Below are positions 34,528-42,381 of a stretch of DNA of 64,000 bases, one piece after another. The notes below the pieces were generated by a model, which saw only the letters and a program-made list of their open reading frames with translations, was not told the DNA's origin and did no database searches. Position 1 is the first letter of the stretch, and the number at the start of each line of letters is the position of its first letter. The position numbers were made by a program, and so were the translations under genes. Location: contig NZ_NINW01000049.1 in the NCBI RefSeq assembly GCF_002188465.1, positions 248,001 through 312,000 on the forward strand, in the 5' to 3' direction. This stretch comes from Pigmentiphaga sp. NML080357 (GTDB lineage Bacteria; Pseudomonadota; Gammaproteobacteria; Burkholderiales; Burkholderiaceae_B).

Positions 34528-35646
34528 TCAGGTGCCGGTCGGCGAATGGTTGGCCGTGCGCATCCGCTGCTCGAGGAGCCAATGCGAGCGGCCCGCGACG
34601 TTGAAGGTGAACGACCGCAACACCTCGGGCCAGCGGCCCACCGTGCTGTAGAGCCGGGAGACGCGCTGGGTGTGCTCGGTCAGCGGACGTTCGCGCGCCT
34701 CCCAGCGCTGGAGGGCGCCGGCGAGGTCCGGATCTTCGTCCACGGCCACCGCCAGGCCGAGCGCGTTCATCATGGCGCAGCCCCCGCCCTGGCCCAGGTT
34801 GGGGGCTTGCGCGTGCGCGGCGTCGCCCACGACCGCCACCTTGCCCGACGACCACCTGTGCAGGTGGATGGTCTCGAACGGATCCCAGCGGCCGAGCGTG
34901 CCGATGCGCTCGAGCAGCGGCCGCAGGTGCGGGAACGACGCGCCCCAGGCCTGCCGGTCGAGCGGCAGCGCATGGCCTGCCGTATCGGCCACCAGGGTCG
35001 TGAGCGCCAGGTACAGCCAGGGCTTGCCACAGGGCACGTACAGCAGCCGGCGCTTGCCGGACCAGTGCTCGACGATCTCGTCGGCGCTGTCCACGGCATC
35101 GCCGTGGCGGGGCATCAGCACCCGGATGGCGCCGTCGCCCAGCGATACGCGCGATTTCAGGAGGCCCAGCCCGTCGCGGATGCGCGAGTTGACGCCGTCC
35201 GCGGCGATGACGAGATCGGCGGTCGCCCGTTCGCCGCTGGCCAGCAGGATTTCGCCGCGCGGCGTGGCCGACATCACCTCGGAATTCATCACGATCTGCG
35301 CCCCGGCGCGCTGCGCCGCGTGGGCCACGGCCTCCAGCAACTGCTGCCTGACCACCGTATAGACGCGGCCGTCCTGGCCGGTGGAAAGCCGCGCGAGCAG
35401 CCGCCCGGCCGAATCGCGCGTTTCGCGCGCGGGCGCCTGATGGCCGCCGGCGATGGCCTCGTCGAAGGCGCCGATGGCGCGCAGCACCTTCAGGCCGTTC
35501 TCGAAAATGAAGATGCCGGCTCCGGCCGTGCGCAGGCTGGATGCGCGCTCGTGCACGCGCACGGACCATCCGCGCTGCGCCAGGGCGGCGGCCGCGGTCA
35601 ATCCCGCGAATCCTGCCCCCGAGATTTCTACGTGACGCCTTGCCAT
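34528..35646 (-). CDS. Class A FAD-dependent aromatic monooxygenase
   Basis: A 372-residue single-component flavoprotein hydroxylase, of the salicylate/6-hydroxynicotinate/pyridine-carboxylate hydroxylase group. The FAD-binding GxGxxG is in EISGAGFAGLTAAAAL, the DG motif in LVIAADGVNSRIRDGL, and the GD motif in VAVVGDAAHAQAPNLGQGG. It adds a hydroxyl group to an aromatic or pyridine ring using NAD(P)H and oxygen. It is preceded on its own strand only by the control region with two matched inverted repeats, and followed by the MFS transporter 46 bases on. Which ring it uses is not readable. Confidence 0.88.
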   Translation of the reverse strand: MARRHVEISGAGFAGLTAAAALAQRGWSVRVHERASSLRTAGAGIFIFENGLKVLRAIGAFDEAIAGGHQAPARETRDSAGRLLARLSTGQDGRVYTVVRQQLLEAVAHAAQRAGAQIVMNSEVMSATPRGEILLASGERATADLVIAADGVNSRIRDGLGLLKSRVSLGDGAIRVLMPRHGDAVDSADEIVEHWSGKRRLLYVPCGKPWLYLALTTLVADTAGHALPLDRQAWGASFPHLRPLLERIGTLGRWDPFETIHLHRWSSGKVAVVGDAAHAQAPNLGQGGGCAMMNALGLAVAVDEDPDLAGALQRWEARERPLTEHTQRVSRLYSTVGRWPEVLRSFTFNVAGRSHWLLEQRMRTANHSPTGT

Positions 35647-35717
35647 CTGGTGGATACCTCTACGTAAGCATGGGCCGAGGAGATGCCGGCTTGCTGCTAA
35701 GTTAGACTCTTTGGTTT

Positions 35718-35734
35718 ATATATGCAAATACATT
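35718..35734 (+). promoter_or_regulatory. 17-bp operator, copy 1
   Basis: ATATATGCAAATACATT. A copy with one mismatch lies in the opposite orientation at 35796-35812. The pair sits in the AT-rich divergent region between the FAD monooxygenase and an alpha/beta hydrolase gene, 78 bases apart start to start, one site towards each gene. Confidence 0.6.
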
Positions 35735-35795
35735 CTTCTATAAGAAGACTAGGAATAACACCAATAAAGATGGAGAAAAATAGCCTGTTCATTTA

Positions 35796-35812
35796 AATGT
35801 AGTTGCATATAT
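35796..35812 (-). promoter_or_regulatory. 17-bp operator, copy 2 (inverted)
   Basis: On the minus strand this reads ATATATGCAACTACATT, 16 of 17 identical to the copy at 35718. The mirrored placement suggests one regulator (MarR or GntR type) controlling both divergent transcripts. Confidence 0.6.
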
Positions 35813-35897
35813 TTCTGTAGTCGCCTACCTTATCCCCGTCGGGCCGCGCGATACGGACGTTTCCGTGGGCCTCCATCGTCACTTGCCAGGAAAGCCC

Positions 35898-36770
35898 ATG
35901 TCGCTTGCCGATCTTCCGGAACTGCCGCCGCTGTTGCACGCCGGCGCCGCGGACTATGCCCGCCGCGCCCTGGAACGCACCCGCGAGGTCATCGGCCGCT
36001 GCCGCACGGTGCCCGACCAGGCCTATGGCTTCGACTACTGGCAGAAGGTCGACCTCTACTTGCCCGATGCGCCGCTGTCGAGCCTGCCCGTGCTCGTGTA
36101 CTTCCACGGCGGCGCGTGGATGAACGGCTACAAGGAATGGATGGGCTATATGGCGCCGGCGGTACTGGCGCTGCCGGCCATCTTCGTGTCGGCTTCATAT
36201 CGCCTGGCGCCGTCCGTGCGCATGCCGCAGATCGTCGACGATTGCATCGCCGCCCTGCGCTGGACGCACGGACGCATCGCCGCGCACGGGGGCGATCCCG
36301 CGCGCCTCTGCGTGGGGGGACACTCCGCGGGCGGGCACCTGGCGGCGTTGCTTGCCCTGCGGCCCGAACTCGCGGCGCGGGCGGGGTTGCCCGCCGACGT
36401 GATCAAGGCCTGCTTTCCTTCCAGCGCGCCGCTGGACCTCGACTTCCTGGACCAGCCGGCCTCGCCCGCCGACCACAGAATGCGAGACGCCCTGGGGCCG
36501 GGCCTGGACGAATGGAGCCCCATGCGCTTCGCCGCCGCGTGCCCGATACCTTTCCACGTGGCCTGGGGCGAGCACGATTTCCCCCGTACCCGCACCCAGA
36601 ACGAGGCGTTCGTCCGCTTGCTCGCCGCGCGGCCCGGCGCGCGCGTCTCGTGGCAAGTCGTACCCGGAGACCATTTCACATCCCACGAATCATGCGCCGA
36701 ACCGGGCGGCGAATGGTCGCGCGCAGCAGGCCGCATTCTCTCGAACCTACCGACAGGAAAACCACAATGA
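35898..36770 (+). CDS. Alpha/beta hydrolase, kynurenine-formamidase/esterase-like
   Basis: A 290-residue hydrolase of the same type as the one at 31420. The oxyanion motif is LVYFHGGAWMNGYKEW, the Ser elbow VGGHSAGGHLAALLAL, and VPGDHFTSHESC holds the base His, with Asp in HVAWGEHDFPR. ATG 35898 follows CAGGAAAG; an in-frame ATG at 35865 is less likely. It is co-transcribed with the VOC protein, whose start overlaps its stop (ATGA). Together they suggest ring cleavage followed by hydrolysis or deformylation of the product. Confidence 0.82.
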   Translation: MSLADLPELPPLLHAGAADYARRALERTREVIGRCRTVPDQAYGFDYWQKVDLYLPDAPLSSLPVLVYFHGGAWMNGYKEWMGYMAPAVLALPAIFVSASYRLAPSVRMPQIVDDCIAALRWTHGRIAAHGGDPARLCVGGHSAGGHLAALLALRPELAARAGLPADVIKACFPSSAPLDLDFLDQPASPADHRMRDALGPGLDEWSPMRFAAACPIPFHVAWGEHDFPRTRTQNEAFVRLLAARPGARVSWQVVPGDHFTSHESCAEPGGEWSRAAGRILSNLPTGKPQ

Positions 36771-37747
36771 ACCAGGGAGCCATCTTCCAACCCCGCCGTC
36801 TGGGCCACGTCAACGTCGTCGTCGCCGACCTGGAGCGGTCCATCGACTTCTATCGCGACGTGTGCGGCCTCAACCTGGAGTTCACCGAGAGCGGACTGCG
36901 CGCCGCCTTCATGGGCACCGGCCATACGCCTCACGACATCGGCATGATGGAACGCACCCGCGAGGCGCGCCGGGGACGCGACGGCCATACGCAAATACCC
37001 AAGGGCGCGGCGCAGGCGGTGAGCCTCAACCACATCGCCTGGGAAATGGATACCGAGGCCGACCTGGTGCGGGCCTACGAGCGCGCCCTGGCCGCCGGCA
37101 TCGCGGTCCCGCGCACGCTCGACCACCAGATCGCCCACAGCGTCTACCTGAAGGACCCCGACGGCAACACCAACGAGTTCTATGCCGACACTATCAAGGA
37201 TTGGCGCGAGGTCCTGCACGGCGACGTGGCGCTGATCACCTCGACCTGGAAACCGGGCAACGCGCCGGCCGCCACCGAGCGGCGCTGGAGCGCCAAGCCC
37301 GACCGCCGTCCGGTTCCCCATGCCGCCATGCAGCCGCTGAAGCTGTCGCACGTCGTGCTGACCACGCCGTCGCTGGAGCCCATGGCGGCGTTCTATACGC
37401 AGGTGGCGGGGCTGGAACCCGTGGCGAGCTCAGAGCGTGGCGTGCTGCTGCGGACGCCGCATCACGGGACCGCCTACCAGCTCGCCATCGTGCAAGGGGA
37501 GGCGCCGGGCATGCACCATTTCACCTTCGAGGTCGCCGGCGCGCCGGACTGGGAGCTGGCCGCGAGCCGGCTGCAATCGCTGGGATGCCTGATGGCGCGG
37601 CATGAGGGCGGAGCGGCCAAACGGGGCGTTCTTGCCGTCGATCCGGATGGCTTCCACGTGGAGTTCGCCGAGCCGCGCACGGGAGATCCGGCAGTACTCG
37701 GGCGGGTGCTGCGCGCGCCGGCGGGGGAGCTTGCGGCGGTGATCTAG
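36767..37747 (+). CDS. Two-domain VOC (vicinal oxygen chelate) protein, probable extradiol dioxygenase
   Basis: A 326-residue protein with two glyoxalase/bleomycin-resistance/dioxygenase modules. The first begins RRLGHVNVVVADLERSIDFY with HVN as first metal ligand, NHIAWEMDTEADL as second and DPDGNTNEFYAD (Glu) as third. The second begins LKLSHVVLTTPSLEPMAAFY with MHHFTFEVAG and DPDGFHVEFAEP. Both domains keep H-H-E type metal residues, unusual because type I extradiol dioxygenases normally keep only the C-terminal site. ATG 36767 overlaps the hydrolase stop. A catechol- or hydroxypyridine-cleaving dioxygenase is the likely role. Confidence 0.82.
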   Translation: MNQGAIFQPRRLGHVNVVVADLERSIDFYRDVCGLNLEFTESGLRAAFMGTGHTPHDIGMMERTREARRGRDGHTQIPKGAAQAVSLNHIAWEMDTEADLVRAYERALAAGIAVPRTLDHQIAHSVYLKDPDGNTNEFYADTIKDWREVLHGDVALITSTWKPGNAPAATERRWSAKPDRRPVPHAAMQPLKLSHVVLTTPSLEPMAAFYTQVAGLEPVASSERGVLLRTPHHGTAYQLAIVQGEAPGMHHFTFEVAGAPDWELAASRLQSLGCLMARHEGGAAKRGVLAVDPDGFHVEFAEPRTGDPAVLGRVLRAPAGELAAVI

Positions 37748-37764
37748 CGGGCGGGGCCGGACGC

Positions 37765-38541
37765 CTATCGCTTGTCCAGCTGGTCGTACACGGCCGACGC
37801 CACGCGCGCCAGCTCATCCTTGGAAACCCCGGCCGACAAGGCATAGCCGAAGGGCCCGTCTATCCAATAGAAGACATTGATGCCGCCCTCGCGCGCGAAG
37901 CGGAAGGCCGTGTCCGGGTTGCCGTCGCGTTCGGTGCTGACATACAGGGTCAGCCGCTGCCCGCCGGCGTCCTGGTACATGAACTGCGCCACCGGTCCTT
38001 CGCTGCCCGGCAGCAGGCGGCCGCCGACCAGGTCAAAGCCCAGGGTGCCCAGCCTGGGCGCCCGCACGTCCCGGCCCAGCCGCCGCGACAGCCAGGTGAC
38101 GAGCTGGGTTTCCTGGTCCGCGCCGATCTCGACCGGCCGGCGCACATCGGGGCTGTAGACCGCATGGGCGATCGCGGCCTGCCGGGGCAGCGACGGCTGT
38201 GCGCCGGCGACGGCCGCGGCCTGGTAGCGGCCGTGTCCCCACCAGCCCGCCATGCCGCCGAGCAGGGCCAGCATGACGCCGGCGGCGATGCGCAGGGCGG
38301 GCCGGGGCGGCCGGCTGCGCCGGGCGGCCGGGGGAACCGCCGCGGCTTCCAGCACGGGCGGAACCGGTTCGTCCAGCACCGGGTCGAACAGCCGCTGCAG
38401 CGCGCGCTTCTGTTCCTGCCAGGCCTGCACGCGCAGGGCCGCGTCCGGATGGCTGGCAAGATGGGCCTCCACGTCGGCCCGCCGCGCGGGCGGCAGCTCG
38501 CCGTCGACGTAGGCATGCAGATCGGCTTCGGTGATGGGCAT
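37765..38541 (-). CDS. Membrane anti-sigma factor (partner of the ECF sigma at 38547)
   Basis: A 258-residue anti-sigma factor. The N-terminal ~65 residues (DLHAYVDGELPPARRADVEAH, then AWQEQKRALQRLF) form the sigma-binding domain but lack the H-x3-C-x2-C zinc motif. One membrane segment lies near residues 82-104 (ALRIAAGVMLALLGGMAGWW), and the rest is periplasmic, ending with a sensing-like domain (INVFYWIDGPFGYALSAG). It follows the sigma gene by five bases on the same strand; by family logic it holds the sigma factor at the membrane until a periplasmic signal releases it. Confidence 0.85.
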   Translation of the reverse strand: MPITEADLHAYVDGELPPARRADVEAHLASHPDAALRVQAWQEQKRALQRLFDPVLDEPVPPVLEAAAVPPAARRSRPPRPALRIAAGVMLALLGGMAGWWGHGRYQAAAVAGAQPSLPRQAAIAHAVYSPDVRRPVEIGADQETQLVTWLSRRLGRDVRAPRLGTLGFDLVGGRLLPGSEGPVAQFMYQDAGGQRLTLYVSTERDGNPDTAFRFAREGGINVFYWIDGPFGYALSAGVSKDELARVASAVYDQLDKR

Positions 38542-38546
38542 GGGTT

Positions 38547-39050
38547 TCACTTGATTATCCGCAAGGTTCCGGCCGCGGGCGGCTGGCCGTCCAGGATCAG
38601 GCGCAGGCGTTCCCGCCCCCGGGACAAGCGGGACATGACGGTGCCTGGCGGGATGCCCAGGATGTCCGCCACCTCCGCGTAGCGCATGCCTTCCAGCGCG
38701 ACCAGCAGCAGCACCGCGCGCTGCTCCTCGGGCAACTGCGCGAGCGCGTTCTCCAGATCCTCGAGTTCCATGCGGTCGGTCTGCGTGGGCCGCGAGGCCG
38801 AGTCGTCCAGGACCTCGTCCCACGACACCGTATTCAATCGCTGCCCGCGCAACTGGTCGACGCGCAAGTTGTGCATGATGGACAGCAGCCAGGCGCCCAG
38901 GTCCCGCCCGGTGTGCCAGGTGTGCAGCCGGGTCCAGGCGCGCTCCAGCGTGTCCTGCACCAGGTCGTCGGCCGACGCGCGGTCGCCGGCCAGCGCGCGG
39001 GCATAGCGCCGCAGGCGCGGAAGCAGGGCCGTGACCGCGCGGCTGTCCAT
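38547..39050 (-). CDS. ECF RNA polymerase sigma factor
   Basis: A 167-residue ECF sigma factor. Region 2 is ARALAGDRASADDLVQDTLE...GAWLLSIMHNLRVDQLRG, and region 4 is AQLPEEQRAVLLLVALEGM followed by GIPPGTVMSRLSRGRERLR. ATG 39050 is the family start (the frame is open far upstream without coding meaning). It lies between a small secreted protein gene (39059-39442) and its anti-sigma gene. The three form an operon whose first promoter lies in 39443-39782 and is probably self-recognised. The signal is unknown. Confidence 0.92.
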   Translation of the reverse strand: MDSRAVTALLPRLRRYARALAGDRASADDLVQDTLERAWTRLHTWHTGRDLGAWLLSIMHNLRVDQLRGQRLNTVSWDEVLDDSASRPTQTDRMELEDLENALAQLPEEQRAVLLLVALEGMRYAEVADILGIPPGTVMSRLSRGRERLRLILDGQPPAAGTLRIIK

Positions 39051-39058
39051 GACGCCGG

Positions 39059-39442
39059 TCAGGGCTTGGCGGCGTGCCAGACGTTGTTGACGCCGTCCCC
39101 GGTCTTGTCGCCCGGCTTCTGGTCCTTCACCCAGAAATAGAGCGGCTTGCCCTTGTACGCCCACTGCGCCTTGCCGTCGTCCCGGGTGATGACGGTGTAG
39201 TCGCCGGAGGCCTTGTCCGACGCCGAGGCCATCAGCGGCGGCCAGTTGGCGGCGCAAGGGCCGTTGCATACGCTCTTGCCGCTGCCGGCCACGTCCTTGT
39301 CGAACACGTAGAGAGTCATGCCGTTGCTGCCCGTCAGCACGCCGTCCTTCGCCTCGGCGGGGGCCGCCTGCAGGGCCGGCGATGCGAACAGGGTCGCCGC
39401 CAGCAGGAAGGCGGGCAGCAGCGGTGTTTTCCTGGCTACCAT
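39059..39442 (-). CDS. Secreted COG4315-type protein of unknown function
   Basis: A 127-residue exported protein: signal peptide MVARKTPLLPAFLLAATLFA...ALQAAPA, then two copies of the short 'secreted repeat' motif, GMTLYVFDKDVAGSGKSVCN with GPCAANWPPLMA, and QWAYKGKPLYFWVKDQKPGD. Two cysteines in VCNGPCAANW probably bond. Proteins of this type are often co-encoded with ECF sigma/anti-sigma pairs and linked to oxidative or envelope stress. AAGGAG precedes ATG 39442. Function remains unknown. Confidence 0.87.
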   Translation of the reverse strand: MVARKTPLLPAFLLAATLFASPALQAAPAEAKDGVLTGSNGMTLYVFDKDVAGSGKSVCNGPCAANWPPLMASASDKASGDYTVITRDDGKAQWAYKGKPLYFWVKDQKPGDKTGDGVNNVWHAAKP

Positions 39443-39782
39443 GGGATGCTCCTTGGTGGTTGATGAGGGTTGGTGAACGGTATACGGCGGGCGCCCGTTC
39501 ATTATTCCCTTCGACGGAAAACAAATCTGTGCCGCCATGTCTTTTCGTCCAACGAAAAGTCCGGAAAAATGACTTGAGCGGGCATCTCCCGGCGGCGCAT
39601 CCTCGCGTTCTCGAACCCCCTGCGCCAGCAGCGGAGGGACGAGCTTGTCCGTCGATACGGGGCGCCGGCATGCGGCGTCCGGCGGCGGCGGGCACATCAA
39701 GGAGACGATGCATGAAGCACCCGATGCCGGCCGCGCCCGCCCTGCGCGCGGCGCACGGCGACGACGCGAAGGCCGCGGCCCG
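39443..39782. other. 340-bp divergent region between sigma operon and hydratase operon
   Basis: It contains an 8-bp inverted repeat (CTTTTCGT and ACGAAAAG, 39541-39559), presumably in the sigma-operon promoter, and near its right end an AAGGAG site with a small 24-codon open frame (39712-39786) that overlaps the hydratase start. No other gene is apparent. Confidence 0.6.
39541..39559. promoter_or_regulatory. Inverted repeat CTTTTCGT-N3-ACGAAAAG upstream of the ECF operon
   Basis: Perfect 8-bp arms with a 3-base centre, about 100 bases upstream of the first gene of the sigma/anti-sigma operon. It may be a regulator site near the operon promoter or a hairpin in the leader. Confidence 0.4.
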
Positions 39783-40271
39783 ATGAGCGCCGCCAACCCC
39801 CAATCCGCCCCCGCTGCCCGCTATGACGGCGAGGCGCGCCGTTTCGAGGATTTCCAGGTGGGCGAGCGATGGACCAGCGCGCCCTTCACGGTGACGGCCG
39901 AGGAAATCATGGCCTTCGCGCGCGAGAACGACCCCCAGCCCATGCATACCGACCCGGCGGCGGCAGAGGCCGGCCCCTTCGGCGGGCTGATTGCCAGCGG
40001 CTGGCAGATTGCCGCGCTGTCCATGCGGGCATTCCTGCAGGCGGGCGGCTACGGCAAGACACCGATGGTCGGCATGGGCGTCGACGAGCTGCGCTGGACC
40101 AAGCCGGTCAAGGCGGGCGACACCCTGGTGGTCGAACGCGAGGTCGTCGAGACCATCCGGTCGAAGAGCCGTCCCGACGTGGGCACGATCCGCACCCGGG
40201 TCACCGTGCGCAACCAGCACGGCGACGTGGTGATGTCGCTGGTATCTCTGGGCCGCGTTCCAGCCCGGTGA
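39783..40271 (+). CDS. MaoC-like (R)-hydratase/dehydratase, first of a pair
   Basis: A 162-residue hot-dog-fold hydratase acting on enoyl-CoA esters. The hydratase motif is FARENDPQPMHTDPAAAEAG with catalytic Asp and His, followed by LIASGWQIAALSMRAF and VGMGVDELRWTKPVKAGDTL. ATG 39783 lacks its own ribosome site but overlaps the stop of a 24-codon frame with a strong AAGGAG; alternatively translation starts in frame at ATG 39708 (187 residues). It is followed by a second hydratase, an acyl-CoA ligase and an SDR on the same strand. Confidence 0.85.
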   Translation: MSAANPQSAPAARYDGEARRFEDFQVGERWTSAPFTVTAEEIMAFARENDPQPMHTDPAAAEAGPFGGLIASGWQIAALSMRAFLQAGGYGKTPMVGMGVDELRWTKPVKAGDTLVVEREVVETIRSKSRPDVGTIRTRVTVRNQHGDVVMSLVSLGRVPAR

Positions 40272-40314
40272 GCCAGCCCCGCGGTCCAATCGAAGAACAG
40301 AACACGGAGTTGCC

Positions 40315-40788
40315 ATGGTAGTTCTCGACCGCCCCGCCGACTTGCAGGAGTGGGTAGGCAAGGAAATCGGCGTCAGCGATTGGCTGGCGATCGACCAGTC
40401 GCGTATCGACGATTTCGCCCGGCTCTCGGGCGACGACCATTGGATCCACGTGGACGTGGAGCGCGCGCGGCGCGAGATGCCCGACGGCAAGACGATCGCG
40501 CACGGTTTCCTGACCCTGTCGCTCATCCCATACCTGGTGCGCTCGGTCTACGTCATCACCCATCGCGGCCGCGGGTTGAACTACGGCACCAACCGCGTCC
40601 GCTTCGTCCACCCGGTCCAGGTGGGCGACCGGGTCCGGCTGCGCCAGCGCATCAAGGCCGTGGAGCGCGGCGAGGGCGGCGGGCAGGAGGGCGCCACGCG
40701 CGTGGTCTCGGAATGCACCATCGAGATCGAAGGCAAGCCGCGTCCCGCCGTGGTGGCGGAGTTCCTGATGCTGGTCTATGACGAGTGA
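40315..40788 (+). CDS. MaoC-like (R)-specific enoyl-CoA hydratase, second of a pair
   Basis: A 157-residue hot-dog hydratase with the canonical motif FARLSGDDHWIHVDVERARRE (catalytic Asp-His), then IAHGFLTLSLIPYLV and YGTNRVRFVHPVQVGDRVRL. It most resembles NodN/MaoC single-domain (R)-hydratases. It lies 44 bases after the first hydratase; two MaoC subunits side by side often form a heterodimer. The stop is just upstream of the ligase start. Confidence 0.9.
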   Translation: MVVLDRPADLQEWVGKEIGVSDWLAIDQSRIDDFARLSGDDHWIHVDVERARREMPDGKTIAHGFLTLSLIPYLVRSVYVITHRGRGLNYGTNRVRFVHPVQVGDRVRLRQRIKAVERGEGGGQEGATRVVSECTIEIEGKPRPAVVAEFLMLVYDE

Positions 40789-40795
40789 GGAGGCC

Positions 40796-42367
40796 ATGAC
40801 GCAGAACGTCCGCGACATCCTTGCGCGCCAGGCGCAGCAGCCTTTCGTCGATTTCCCCTCGCTGATCGCGCGATATGCGCGCGAGCGGCCCGAGGCGCCG
40901 GTATTCCTGTGCGAAGGCGACGAACTGAGCTGGGCCGGCCTGGCGCGGCAGATGGACCGCGTGGCCGGCGCGTGCGTGGCGTCCGGCCTGGTATCCGGCG
41001 ACAAGGTCGCCTTGCTCGCCGCTCCGTCCATCCGCGCGCTCGAGACCTTCTTCGGCACGGTGCGCGCCGGCTGCTGCATCGTTCCCCTGGCGACCTCGGC
41101 CACCGCGTCCGCGCTGCTGGGCATGCTGCGCGACTCGGACGCGAAAGTGCTGGTGGCGGATGCCGACGCGCGGGAAATGCTCAGGCCGGTCGAGCCGGCG
41201 CTGCGCGAGGCGTTCGCCGGCCGCCTGGTCGCGATCGACTTCGACGCGCCCGGCTGGGCGGCCTGGGAGGCATGGCTGGAGCAGGCCCAGGCGCCGGGGG
41301 CCGTCGACTATCGCCCCGACCAGCCCTTCAACCTTATCTACAGTTCGGGCACCACCGGCCAGCCCAAGGGCATCCTCCACCACCATGGCATGCGCGCGCG
41401 CCAGGCGATGCGGCGCAACTTCGGGCTCGGCCCGGACAGCGTCATGCTGCTGTCGACGCCCTTGTACTCGAACACCACGCTGCAGCCCATGCTCGCCACC
41501 GTGGCCGGCGGCGGCCTGACCGTCCTGATGCGCAAGTTCGACGCCGGCGGCTACCTGCGGCTGTGCGCGGCCCACAAGGTCACGCATACGATGCTGGTGC
41601 CGGTGCAGTACCAGCGGTTGCTCGCGCATGAGGACTTCGCGCGCACCGACCTGTCGTCGTTCGTGCTCAAGCAATGCACGGGCGCGCCGCTCGATGCGCG
41701 GCTCAAGGCGCTCATCCTCGAGCACTGGCCCGGCGGCCTGCGCGAAGTCTACGGCATGACCGAAGGCGGATGCAGCTGCGTGCTCGACGCCCATGAGTTC
41801 CCCCACAAGCTCGGCACCGTGGGCAAGCCTGCCGCCGACCACGACATGCGCATCATCGACGACGACGGCCGGGTCCTGCCGCAGGGCGAAGTCGGCGAGA
41901 TCGTCGGCTGGTCGCCCTACATGATGGCGGGCTACTACAAGCAGCCGCAGGCCACCGAAGCCTTCTACTGGCGCGATGAAACCGGCGTGGCCTTCCATCG
42001 CAGCGGCGACATCGGCCGCTTCGACGAAGACGGTTTCCTGGTGCTGCTCGACCGCAAGAAAGACCTCATCATCTCGGGCGGCTTCAACATCTATGCCACC
42101 GACCTGGAAGCCGTGACCGCCTCCCATCCCGACGTCGCGGACGTCGCCGTGATCGGGATTCCCAGCGAACAATGGGGCGAGACGCCGCTGGCCCTGGTGG
42201 TGCGCAAGCCGGGCAGCGACCTCGATGCCGAGACGCTGCGGCAATGGGTCAATGCCCAGGTGGGACGCACGCAGCGCCTGGCCGCGGTGGAGTTCCGCCA
42301 GGAACTGCCGCGCTCGGCGCTGGGCAAGCTGCTCAAGCGCGAACTGCGCCAACCGTACTGGAAATGA
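40796..42367 (+). CDS. Acyl-/aryl-CoA ligase (AMP-forming)
   Basis: A 523-residue ANL-superfamily ligase that adenylates a carboxylic acid and loads CoA. The P-loop is IYSSGTTGQPKGILHHH, A5 is REVYGMTEGGCSCVL, the hinge segment RSGDIGRFDEDGFLVLLDRKKDLIIS is split by the D-x6-G motif, and the catalytic Lys is in LPRSALGKLLKRELR. AGGAGG lies very close to ATG 40796; ATG 40778 is in frame and may be used. It would start a CoA-dependent pathway continued by the two hydratases and the SDR. The acid may be aliphatic or aromatic. Confidence 0.9.
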   Translation: MTQNVRDILARQAQQPFVDFPSLIARYARERPEAPVFLCEGDELSWAGLARQMDRVAGACVASGLVSGDKVALLAAPSIRALETFFGTVRAGCCIVPLATSATASALLGMLRDSDAKVLVADADAREMLRPVEPALREAFAGRLVAIDFDAPGWAAWEAWLEQAQAPGAVDYRPDQPFNLIYSSGTTGQPKGILHHHGMRARQAMRRNFGLGPDSVMLLSTPLYSNTTLQPMLATVAGGGLTVLMRKFDAGGYLRLCAAHKVTHTMLVPVQYQRLLAHEDFARTDLSSFVLKQCTGAPLDARLKALILEHWPGGLREVYGMTEGGCSCVLDAHEFPHKLGTVGKPAADHDMRIIDDDGRVLPQGEVGEIVGWSPYMMAGYYKQPQATEAFYWRDETGVAFHRSGDIGRFDEDGFLVLLDRKKDLIISGGFNIYATDLEAVTASHPDVADVAVIGIPSEQWGETPLALVVRKPGSDLDAETLRQWVNAQVGRTQRLAAVEFRQELPRSALGKLLKRELRQPYWK

Positions 42368-42381
42368 TCGTGGGGACGAAC

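Noticed and set aside
38547-40526. 659-codon frame containing the ECF sigma factor
   Set aside because: Only the last 167 residues are coding; the upstream part is antisense to the hydratase gene and the leader region.
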